DNA of 64,000 bases from Polytrichum commune (taxonomy: Eukaryota > Streptophyta > Polytrichopsida > Polytrichales > Polytrichaceae). The DNA is taken from positions 21,638,001-21,702,000 of the forward strand of contig OX485804.1 in NCBI GenBank assembly GCA_950295325.1, given 5' to 3'. The notes beneath the pieces are model-generated. The model did not search any database. It was not told where the DNA came from and saw nothing but the letters and a program-made list of their open reading frames with translations. This document shows, piece by piece, positions 11,918 to 22,203 of this stretch. How positions within the stretch are numbered: position 1 is the first letter of the stretch; every line of letters begins with the position of its first letter. The position numbers and the translations under genes are program-made.

Positions 11918-12244
11918 GGGTGAGTTTACAGTAACGTATGGGTTCAAAAAACTTGGGGTTAAAATGCTATTCAATCATGGACCTTACTTTTGGACTCATG
12001 ATCGGACCAAAACTAGAAGATCGTTTTCTCAAACTGAATTGGGTATTTTCTTTAGTGGGAACTGCTGATATATTGGGCGGGAAAGTGATATCACAATAGT
12101 ACCACTTCAATTTCTCATACCTTGGACTTAGACTAGTGAAAATTCTTCCGGTCCAAAAAAATTCTTTCAACTAATATAGGATCATCGCTCAATTTTTGGG
12201 GTTTTTATTGGTCTTGGACCCCAGTGCCTAGTATAAACTCACCC
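11918..12244. mobile_element. 327-bp MITE with TTA target duplication (PIF/Harbinger-like)
   Basis: The ends are GGGTGAGTTTA and its exact complement TAAACTCACCC, directly flanked on both sides by TTA (11915-11917 and 12245-12247). A TTA target duplication with GGG-starting inverted repeats is the hallmark of PIF/Harbinger (Tourist-type) elements. There is no coding capacity, so it is non-autonomous. Confidence 0.75.
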
Positions 12245-13260
12245 TTATAAGAACATGATAAGTGGTGATGTGCATCCTATGTGTGTAAGCCATAGCTGTG
12301 CTTAAGAGCGTTCAGTTCAAGTCTAACTTACCACAAGATGAGCATAAAAACAGCGGAGTCAACATGTCTGCGTCATCATCTTCCACGGAGATTCATATAC
12401 TGCGCAACATGGTTGTAAAGTCAAAAAAATTGGACAGGTGGGAGGAATCTAGCTGATCCCTCTGGTTAACTTACATACAGATCCACCAGAAAATTCATTA
12501 CCTTGCACCTCAATTCCATGCTTCATCTCCTACCTCTTCCTCAAGCAATTGAAGGTATGGCGTGATTTTCTGGATTTCCAGCACTCAGAGCACACAAACA
12601 ATTCGTCTCTTTCAGCTAGTGTGGTAGTAATTATGTTCGGTGCCATCAATCTCAAGTCTCTACTCGACATGTTTTTGTGTTTGTTCCTTTCCAGCTAAAT
12701 TTCCAGGAGTCTACTGAAATCATCATCTTCTATTCTTGCCTCTCTGCCCAGCTAGCTCCTATATAATCCCTGTCTAGTTATGGCATGATTTAAGTTGTGG
12801 GGTTTCCCCTCCTCCTGGACACCAACCTTGCTGGAAAATATGCTCTTGGAGAAGTCTGTATTTGAGGAGACAGTTGAAGTTAGTCCACCATCCTCTTACA
12901 TGTACAGTTTTAATTCCAAATATTTGCTTCACAGTTTCATCCACTTCCTTCAGCAAGCTCATAGTTTGACATGGAGAATTGCAGCTTAGACAAGGAGTAA
13001 TCACTTTCATACACACCTTTTCACATTTCAGGGCATAAAACACTCTCAAACATGAGTTTTTCTGCAATAAATTTTGTTGAAAAGTTTGCTTTTGCACTCT
13101 TCCGTGTTATTCTCTTCGTTCTTCTTTTTCTGAACTTCATGGCCAGGGATATTAAAAATTGCATAACTCAGTAAAGCATGGAAGTAGAACTTTGAAGTAT
13201 CTGAATGATTTATATATGGCCTTTAATTTGAGTGGTCTCGTGTTGATCATTACTTTAAGC
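12245..13260. other. spacer upstream of the ACX4 pseudogene
   Basis: No confident gene. Small overlapping frames on both strands at 12774-13097 have no recognisable family. The first exon of the acyl-CoA oxidase gene would be expected here, but I cannot see it. Confidence 0.4.
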
Positions 13261-14510
13261 TGGAAGAACTGCTGTCACCAGAGGATGTTGCACTATGTGA
13301 CCACATAAGGAGTGTGATGGAGAACTATGTTGCACCTGTCATGGCAAAGGTATTTCTCCTTTAATTTCAGGCTGTGAATGTTTTTAGCCTAGATTGGTAA
13401 CCCCGCCTGCTTCAACAATGTCCTTTCTGGTTGAGCTCACTAGTGATTTACAGCTTCAGGAATTAAGCAAATTTACATGTGCATCTGTACAGAACATGCT
13501 TTCTCCGAAGGATTGTAAATTGTCACTTTGTTCTTGTGGTGGTTGGCAGTGCTGGGAGAAAGCAGAGTTTCTAAGTGAAGTCATTTCCCATCTCGCCAGC
13601 CCCATGGTCTCTGGTGGCACTTACCAAGGTCTGTGATAAGCAACTTTTATTTTATTTATGTGGGCTGTTGATTTTCCTTTTTCTTCCATGTGATTGGTAC
13701 TTTGAGATCTGAAGGCAGTCTAGTTCAGTCGCTCGTTTCCTGTAATTCTTGAGTGTGCTCAACAGATTATCAATTCGAAGTAAATACATTCCCACCTTAA
13801 CCAAGAAGCCACTTTCCTAGGTGGAATGAGGATAGATGTACTGGTTGTAGTACGCAAATGACAAAGCATTGAAACATTTAGACTCCACCTATGTAATAAA
13901 TAAAATATGTTATTGGAATCATAGGTATCATCTAGTTTCTCGAAACAGAATAGTCAAATTTGATGTTCTGTCGTGCCAATGTGACGTATATAGCAGACCA
14001 GCTTGGAGACTTTGGGTTTCTATCTGACTCTATGTTGGTCTTTCTCTGTGCTCACCGAGGATATGGATGTCCAGGGCTGTCAATGTTGAGTATTTCATTC
14101 GCCATTGCGGAAATTGCGTGAGTGGATATAAGTTGTTTCCTTTTTGTGCTTGTACATTGCAGCTTGTCATACAGATTTGGTATATATGTTATTGCAATTT
14201 GATATCCATATTATTCTTGAATTTTATGCTTTAGCCTAAAACTCAATCCAAGGAGGGACACTTTTAGACATTCATTGTAATCTTGCAATGTTCCAACTAA
14301 GAGTAGCTAAGTAGTTGTTACTTCTGCTCCCATGCTGGGGAACGAGGAACAAAAACATGTGTATCTTCCAAGCCTTTCTTGTCGCGATACTATTGGCTGT
14401 TGGGTACAGGCCTTGCTTGTCTCTTAATTAGGTCAATGCCATGGCTTCAAGTGCAAAGGAACTTGCACATATGGTCGATTTTCTCACATTTGTTTGGCAG
14501 AAAACTTGTA

Positions 14511-14816
14511 AGATATGTGGGTGTTATATGGTTGTTTTTCATATTTTCCAACTTGTACCGATTAGATTTACACAACGAAACTTGTGTTGCTTTAGCAAAT
14601 CGACAAAATATCAACAAAAAACAGATTGAAAATTAGATCTCCCCTGATTTAGTTATGCTTATTAGAAGCTCATGTTTGTTGATTTCTTAACTGAGTACAT
14701 AGGTCACTTTCAAACATGTGTCTATATGGTGTCTGTAATTTGATGCTCACCGAACCACACACCAATTAAATATACGTGTCAATTAATAACAGTAACCTTA
14801 TAACACCCACATCCCT
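14511..14816. repeat. MITE, family B copy 2, inside the ACX4 pseudogene
   Basis: The ends read atgtgggtgttatatggtt and the complement of atgtgggtgttataaggtt, giving near-perfect inverted repeats of about 19 bp. The interior shares the gttgatttcttaactgagta phrase with the copies at 6076-6439 and 38184-38557. It is non-coding. Confidence 0.7.
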
Positions 14817-16224
14817 TTGTTTGTTGGCCTTTGTTTTGGTACGCATCTGTATTAATTGTATTACAGAGGTGGAAGTGTTGAATATTTCAATGTCATGATT
14901 CTGGCAGGGTTTTGACAGAGCCCGCATTTGGACTGATGCAAGCTCACTCAACACCAGTGCGCTTTGCAGGTCATTTTACCTTCAAACTTTCTTCTAGTAG
15001 GACTTTGTCATTCCAAAAGCAGGGTGGGTATTCCAGTCTATAAGCACCTTGGGGATACGATACAATTATAGAAAATTTTCAGATTTGTTACACATGTGGT
15101 CAATGAATCCTAAAACCCTAAACCTGATTATTAACAAATGTTGTTCGGATGACTAGGTTTGTTGTGAAGAAGATACTCCAGGGTATAAAGCTATGAAAAT
15201 TGGGAACAAGAATAGTTTGAAGATGACGCAAAATGGTAACATATCATGAAGAGTTCGTGCCTGATCGAAATTGCCTGCCTAAAATCAACTCCTTTCAAGA
15301 CACCAATGAAGTGCTATTTGGTTGCTTACCAAATAGCCTCAAATTTGGTGAAAAATAAATTGCATTGGCTCCATGTGTGCAGCTTCACTTAGGTTTAAAG
15401 CTTGCCTCTAAGATTACAACCTTGGGAAATCTTTCAATTTTTTAGTGCTGTAATAACCTGCAAACTTAGCCCATCTTAAGTCTGTACAATATCGTGCTTG
15501 GAACTAAGTCATCTTAACAATGTTGTACCACGCAAATATTGTCATGTAACAGAAGGCCAGAAGATAATCCTGAGTGAAAGATTACTGTTACTTACTTAAA
15601 TTGTATGGTTAACCATTTCACTGGTTTTTAATAATTATTTGAGAAAAGTCCAAACCCTGTCGAGTCATGACGGCGTTTTCACAGCTTGCAGTTATGAACA
15701 ATTTTTGTGCTTCTTCTTGTAGGTGCTGAAAATATTTCGGATCATGGTGACATGGCAACCAGTTGGTATTGCCACAGGCGTACAAGACATTTGCCACAGG
15801 TGTGTCCAAAAATCTTGTGTAAAATTTTCTGAGGGTTTTATGCAAACAAGAACAGGTCCTGTGATCTTATGGTCTTACATAATTTGCATCAGCAAGGCAA
15901 CTAGTCTATTGCTAACAAGAAACATTTCAATCTTTTAAGATTAATAATAGTATAGATATGCTCAACGCTTAAAGTGACAGTCTTAGCACCATAAACCTTA
16001 AAACTGCATAACAGACACAATGGATATGGAAATAAATAAATTTAATCAGTGAAGATTTTTGACAGTGCATGCCTAGAAAGGGGGGTTTTACCGGCGTCGC
16101 ATCAGTGTTCCACTAGATATTGCGATGCACGAAGATAAGGTCCTGTTTAAATTGTCAAAGTACAAATTATAAAAGTCTTAGAAATATTTAGGATTTTTAG
16201 ATTTTTTTATAAATAGATATATTC

Positions 16225-16267
16225 GCCCCCCTCCCCCCCCTCCCCCCCCTCCCCCCCCTCCCCCCCG
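16225..16267. repeat. poly-C 9-bp satellite, G-quadruplex/i-motif forming type
   Basis: Five C tracts of 6-8 are separated by single T, so the unit is about nine bases. The minus strand therefore has five G tracts of six or more with one-base loops, the classic pattern for a very stable G-quadruplex. It lies in an intron of the ACX4 pseudogene. Confidence 0.8.
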
Positions 16268-17202
16268 GAAATACCCCTTCAGCTAAAGTGGTTTATATCT
16301 CTACAGGGGACTGAACCCCCGCTTGGGCCTGGAACATACTGTTGCCTGATGTGCTGCTTGTGGATTTTTTTGTTGGTGAAATGAATCTTAGTGGAAGGCA
16401 GATACTTGCAAGAGAGGTTTCAATTTGGGGCTCCATTTGGCTGCCTTCCATATTAATCAAAAGAAACTAGTGCAAATCCTGGGGAACATACAGACAATGT
16501 TCTTTGTTGGGTGGCGGCTCTGCAAAATCTACGAATCCAGCAAAATGAGTCTTGGCCAAGCTAGTCATTGCAAGGTATGGGTTAGATCCACACACAAGGA
16601 AAACCTGGAAAATACACATTTATTATGGTGGTTTAACTTCTTTTTTGGAAAACCTGTTATGAAGACAAGAACTTTATGAAAACAACAGATATCATCTGAT
16701 TGTTAACATATATCCTCGTGAGCAATGCATCTTATGGATATATGTGTTAAGTTACTTGCTGTTTGAATAATTTCGGACATTCTGGGACATGGACACAGAC
16801 ATTTCCAGAATATGATTAGTTATTGATGAAGGCCAGGATTTAAGGCAAAAATTTAGCCTTTCTTGATGATTTATATTTCTGAATTACAGTTGTCAAACCA
16901 TTGTGCAGGCCTGGAGCACATAATGGGCTTGAGAAACAGTGACAATTGTGCGAGATATTTTGGGTGGAAACAGAGTGCTTGCACACTTCCTTTGGGTTGC
17001 AAAGGTCAGTCATCCTTGCACCTGCAGAGGGAACAAGTACTTTTTATTACACAATAAATAAAGGAAATTTTGCACAATCTCAGAAAACCATATTCATTAA
17101 TAAGATATTAAATGAAGTATAGCATAATCACCTTATACCCTCCGAGGCTTTTCAGAGAGAGAGAAAACTTCAATCTCCCAAATAAAAAATTTGGGAAGGT
17201 GA

Positions 17203-17502
17203 TAGAGTTATGCTTTAATTCCACAGAGCTTTTGGTCGGAAGTTGGTTGTTTTGCAGACAATATATTCCATGTTCAGTAAGTTTCCAGTGCATGCTTGGA
17301 GTTGGAGTGGAGGTTTGAACAAAGAATATTCTATATCAGTTCATCGGGAGCCAAACTCATTCTCGCACCTTTTACATGCCAAAGTCATGTATTCTCCCTT
17401 GACCTCCAAGGATGCACTGAAAACTTACCGAACATGGAATGTGCTGTATGCAAGACAACCAACTCTCGACCAAAGCTTGGGTTGAATTAAAGGATAACTC
17501 TA
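17203..17502. repeat. hairpin MITE, family A copy 2, 300 bp
   Basis: The best-preserved copy of family A. It begins tagagttatgctttaattc and ends with the complement of tagagttatcctttaattc, and the two halves are inverted repeats. TA at both extremes could be a TA target duplication, which would fit a Tc1/mariner-like (Stowaway-type) element. It lies in an intron position of the ACX4 pseudogene. Confidence 0.75.
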
Positions 17503-17697
17503 CTGGGATACTTGAATTTGTTACAAATACATGGAAATGATCTCAATATGCTTAGCTGCGTCAGATTTCACAGCATTTGTGGTGGGTACATTGTTATTAT
17601 GCAGGCATTCTGTGACCTGATACCGATTTACATCTGTGACGCAATATATGAAATCAACAGCTTAATAACAGGTCGGGAAAGTCACAGGTATAGCTAG

Positions 17698-18553
17698 TTT
17701 TAAACATGCTGCTAATTTAGGGAATATGAAGGGATGATTCCATGCCTCCATCTATTTGAGATAAAAGTCCATACTAATAACTCTACATGTCAATATCCTA
17801 AAATGCCAATTAAATCAAGTCTGTAGCAAAGGACATCGTACCATCATTAAGAATCTTGCACATATTGAGGCCCTAAAGAGAATTTTGTGGAGGTAGTCAT
17901 TGCATTCTGATATAATTATAGATTCTTAATGATTGGTACATCTTGGTGAGTACAGATACCAAAAGTTTTTGATCCGATCTTTCAAATGCAATGGGTCTTT
18001 CAAATTTACATTCTAGTGATGTGTATATCTTGCTCAACTCTCACTTAAATGAAGTAAATGGAAACTACTAGGCTAGGTTATAGCTCTTCTCAAGATCTTT
18101 CCAACAAGCCATCATAACCTTGTTGTCTGTATAAATTTTCACTCTCTTAGGAATGTGCAGGACAAAAGGTTGACCATCGTATAAGGGAGTCAAATGGCGA
18201 TTGCATGTTGATAATGATACATTTGAAGTAGTTAAACAATTCAAAATTCCTCATGTTGACTTCCTCAGAATTATACAACGCCAAGAATGGTGTAGCCGGG
18301 TCATGTTCGAATCAAGCACAACATCTTGGGTTATGTTCATTGTTGAATAAGTCGAGACCACATGTGGGATGTCCCCAATCGAAAAGAGCCAGCATGTGAT
18401 ATGTATCTGGAATTGAGATGGACACAAACATCTAAAACATTAATCATTGTCATGCTTGCAATATTTAGATACACAGATGACAACCAAATTAAAGGGAAAG
18501 TTTTAGGTAGACGTAATAATAGCCAGAATGTCAGCATCCCGGGTACTGGTAAT
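17698..18553. other. intergenic, no gene recognised
   Basis: AT-rich spacer between the ACX4 pseudogene and a TIR element. Overlapping short frames at 18337-18556 on both strands look like chance. Confidence 0.5.
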
Positions 18554-18555
18554 TA

Positions 18556-19213
18556 AGGTAGATGAGGCTAATGTGGACACCTTTAGTTTTGTGGAATCAC
18601 CTAGCCGATGGATTTGAGCATTAGAAGTTTGAGCAAGTTAGCAATTATGAATCGGGATCAAGAATTTGAAATCGTTGAAATCAAAATTGAGGAAGGTGTT
18701 GATCTAGGCTTTGGAATCAAAGATTCTCTCCTTCCCAATGTGGTGTTACAAGGGGGAACTCTTTTATCATTCAATGTCATGTAAGTGGACGACAACATTA
18801 GCATATTCTACATGGGTCATTTGACAATGAAAACCAAGTATAATGTTAATATTGGTTGTGTCGTGTCTCTAAAGTTGTCACATGTAAGATGAAGTGTTGT
18901 TTCATTGTTTTTTCATTATAGAATATTGAGAATATAGGTTGGTTGGCACCTCACAATCATATGTTGCCTCCTAATTTGCCCACCCCACGCACAAAAATCA
19001 AGTGTGCCATAGCTCAGTGAATAGCACTCCTAATTATGAAGAATGATGAGTGTAGTTTGATTTTTGCAAAGGTGACTAAGCCAAATATCATCATGGAGGT
19101 GGCTAAATCACCATGTATTACTCACCCACCATATTAAGGCAAGTGTACCATAGATTAGAAGCCAAAAATAAGTGTCCGATTAAGAAAGCTAACCGAATTA
19201 GCCTCATCTACCT
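18556..19213. mobile_element. 658-bp non-autonomous TIR element, family C copy 1
   Basis: The terminal inverted repeats are aggtagatgaggctaat and its complement, flanked by TA on each side (18554-18555, 19214-19215). A second copy lies at 33564-34209 and is recognisably similar over its whole length. The TA flank suggests Tc1/mariner, but a three-base TAA/TTA target cannot be excluded. No transposase is encoded. Confidence 0.75.
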
Positions 19214-19642
19214 TAGGTCTAGTAACAGCATGGGTGTACCAACAATCTCACTTGTTCGAACTTTGAAATTGCCCAATTTATTTGGACAGATTAAAGGTCC
19301 GTCTGCTTCCTTCAATCACATTAATCCAAATCAACTTGGAATTTATGTCTTTCACATCATCATGTCTTTTTCACAAGGTAATCACCATAGTCTTGTGACC
19401 CTTCGAACTCTAGTTGAGTACCAGGTACTAATCTTGACGCCATAGTTTTATCTTAGATCTGGAACAACCCAATACCCTAGTACTTTCTAGTCATCTCTAC
19501 ACACACTAGTTTATGAGGTAGAAGTACCCAATTCTGTTAGTGACTAGATTCCGACACCTATTTTTGGTCCTTTAGCATATAGCCACCCACCCTTAATCGG
19601 TTAATATTAGCCCTCGCAATGGTCTTGATCTTCTTGGAATTC

Positions 19643-22034
19643 TTATGTAGACTTCTCCTCACATGACTCCTTGACCAAATCTTTCTTGCCTGACTCCTTG
19701 TCTTTTGGTACCGCAAAATCCTTCTCGCGTGACTCCTTTTGTGGTACCGCAGCGAACGGACCTGCGTACACATGACAGGGAACAAACTAAGGATATCATT
19801 TTTAATTTCAGACACAGCAACCAATAATTTCAAGTCAAAAAAATCCGATCAAAATTTAGCTTGATGTCTCTAATCCAACATTTGGAGACAAGGTGCCGAC
19901 ATGATGGAAAACTACACTTATATAAAGAACTAGAAGGCTTTGGTAATTCTTAGAGCCTTTTACACTGCCACACTTGGAGCTTTTTCGTTTTTACTTCCAT
20001 TCCTAAATCATCGGCATATGATAATCAACGATGAATCAAATTCAAAAGAGCCACTAACATGATAAATTGCGCATTGCATTAGAGGCTAGTCGCATTGGAA
20101 TGTTCAGGATGCAGATTCACAAAGTCGAGCAAGTTAGTTGAATGATGAACTGAAAGTAGTAGTATTACAATGATGGTTGAGGTGCGCAGGTGGTATTTGG
20201 TTACTTTCATTATTCGGACACCTATAGTAGTTGATTTGTGTGTGGTTAGGTGATGATCAAAGAACAAACAGCATAAAAGACACATGTTTAGAAGTCGAGA
20301 TTGAGAACACAATTGGGAGGACTCGTGTTTTCAATCAGGAATCAAGAAACATGCGCTTCCGATAAGTAAGCGGAGGTCTGATTTTCAATCCGATTTCTGT
20401 TGATGCTAATGCAACACGAGACGGTTTGGTTGTGCAACTACGATCGGCAGGCAGGCAGGCAGGCGTTGGAGAACATGGAAGACAAAGCGAAAGACCCACA
20501 TACCTTACCTAGTAAGGCACCGAAGTTGGTGATGGGCAGCGACGGATCAGCGAGAGGCGGCGGAGGCACAACGATGCGGTCGAGGGGAACCTCCTCACCC
20601 AAACTCCAGTCGAGGATCGGGTAGTTGCCCACATACAGCTTGTAAGGCATGGCGAAGGCGTAAGTGCCCACCCCATCGGGAGTCGTCCAGATGGTGCAGC
20701 CGGTGGGATTGTCGACCAATTTCATGCCGCGTTCCGACCACACAAACTTCAGATCTTCGCCGCGCACGAAATCCACCAGGTCCCACTTCACCAGGACCAT
20801 ACCCGCGACCTCGTCGGCTCGCGGTGGCTCGCGCACCGGGTCACTCTTCCTCGTCTTCTTGAAGAAGATGGGCGACAGGCACGAGTAGCTGTTGGGCACC
20901 AGGTTGCCCCGAATCTGCCACACTGTGATCGACTCCGTTTCCGCGAGCCCCTCGTCGCTCCACAGCTCCCACCACCACTCATGTCCACATCCCACCGGCA
21001 GCACGTCCTCCTCTTTCCGAAACAGGACCGCTCTCACCTACGAATTACGGGGAGATCCGACCGCTACTTACAGATGGGCCGGTGGTTGAGATTGGAAAAT
21101 AACAAATTCAAATTGGAGAGACTTTAGCGGCAAATCGCCGATTGTTTGAGACAAGTTTAGAGAATACCATACCTTAAAATTAATGAAAAAAAAACCCGAA
21201 AGATATCAACATGTAACCGGTTGGACTTGGAAACACTTGGATCTCGAGTCCTCACCTTCGGCGCCGGGTTGGCGAAGATGCCCTGTGATGCCGTCTGCCC
21301 CAGGTACTGGTTCAAGTGCACGTGATCGTCGGCTGCCGAACTGTCATCCGCCCTACAAGTTATTCGTGTATGAAACAAGCCATATATATAGTTCTGAAAG
21401 CAATTTATCCCATTATTAAAAATGATTAAGATGACGTTTTGGAACTCTTACAGCTATCCTTTAATTCAATCAGAGATTTGGTCGAAAGTTGGTAGTTTTG
21501 CATATATACAACACTTTCCATGTTCGGTAAATTCTCGGTGCGTGCTTGGAGTTGGTGTGGAGGTTTGAACAAAGAAGAAGATTTTATATCGGTTCATTGA
21601 GGGGCCAAAATTTTTGCCTCCAATGAACCGATATAGAATGTTCATTGTTCAAACGTTCAAACGTCCACACTGACTCCAAGCATGCACCGCAGACTTACCG
21701 AATGTTTATAGCATGCACATATGATCCGGGAGTTGCATGCCTACCCAGGCTTCCCTCGAATTCGTACGCCTTTCGAGTTTGGTCGCCAGACCGCGAGCTT
21801 GTAGTCGGATCCCGACCCTTGCGCGTCGCTTTGCAACACGGCATCGCGCTCCAAACTCACGGCTGCGTACAGAAAACGTGCTTTCGAGACCTCCGCGCTG
21901 TACAAGGGATCACTGCTGTCCCACTTGCTGTTGAGGGCTAGCCACTCCTCCATTCCATTCTTGTAGTTAGTATCCTTGCTAGCATCAGGGTGAATGTCCT
22001 CGCTCGAAATCAATGTCTTCCCCGCCATAGCCAT
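19643..22034 (-). CDS. protein of unknown function, four exons, 344 residues
   Basis: The exons 22034-21745, 21352-21256, 21037-20509 and 19761-19643 join across GT-AG introns with consistent phases (2, 0, 1) to a 345-codon frame including the stop. I do not recognise the family. The N-terminus (MAMAGKTLISSEDIHPDASK) has no signal peptide or transit-peptide look, so the product is probably cytosolic. The middle exon holds a Trp-rich run GHEWWWELWSDEG and many aromatic residues, suggesting a compact beta-rich domain. A PPPP run follows near residue 290. The last exon is Lys/Glu/Ser-rich, with three spaced copies of KES or KDKES and two FAxVP motifs, and looks disordered. A TATA-like box sits 163 bp before the ATG. 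Intron 1 carries a hairpin MITE and intron 3 is 747 nt. A second in-frame ATG lies two codons on. I am fairly sure of the gene model, not of the function. Confidence 0.75.
20447..20466. repeat. short (GGCA)n microsatellite
   Basis: About five units of ggca lie in intron 3 of the 344-residue gene, some 45 bp downstream of its donor on the minus strand. Confidence 0.6.
21451..21725. repeat. hairpin MITE, family A copy 3, in intron 1 of the unknown gene
   Basis: It begins cagctatcctttaattcaat. The two arms share ttatatcggttcattga and its complement tcaatgaaccgatata (with small changes) around 21585-21635, forming a clear hairpin. The right outer end is shortened next to the exon 1 donor, about 19 bp away. 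Confidence 0.75.
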
Positions 22035-22196
22035 AGCCGATGATGATGATTTTGAAGCAAGCTATGATCACTCGGTATAAACTACTGCAGGATCGAGGTG
22101 GAGATTAGATCGAAGTCAAGAAGGAAGGCAATTCGAACTTGTGTACAAGAAAGAAGATCGAATGAATTACACTTTGTTGCACGCCCATCGCTTGCT

Positions 22197-22203
22197 TATA
22201 TAA
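22197..22203 (-). promoter_or_regulatory. probable TATA box of the 344-residue gene
   Basis: The minus strand reads TTATATAAG here, 163 bp before the ATG at 22034, a normal distance for a plant core promoter with a leader of about 130 nt. Confidence 0.5.

Larger units (their letters stand above)
13262..17697 (+). pseudogene. acyl-CoA oxidase 4 (ACX4-type, peroxisomal) pseudogene
   Basis: Seven or eight exon-like blocks in the right order match plant ACX4, the short-chain acyl-CoA oxidase of peroxisomal beta-oxidation. They are 13262-13349 (LLSPEDVALCD), 13550-13628 (CWEKAEF), 14060-14117 (GYGCPGLS), 14908-14969 (LTEPAFG), 15723-15799 (VTWQPVGIATGVQDICHR), 16402-16574 (LVQILGNIQTMFFVGWRLCK), 16909-17004 (RDILGGN) and 17605-17697 (AFCDLIPIYICDAIYEI). 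Splice sites are mostly still present. The gene is clearly dead: the 14908 and 16402 blocks each contain a frameshift, the 16909 block has two in-frame stops, and the exons between the third and fourth blocks and between the fourth and fifth (substrate and FAD-binding middle domain) are missing. The C-terminal peroxisomal SRL-type signal is also absent, and so is the first exon. Introns hold MITEs and a poly-C satellite. Confidence 0.87.

Noticed and set aside
20595-20888. Other frames overlapping exon 3 of the 344-residue gene
   Set aside because: GC-rich exon shadows. Only the phase 0-1 frame connects to the neighbouring exons.
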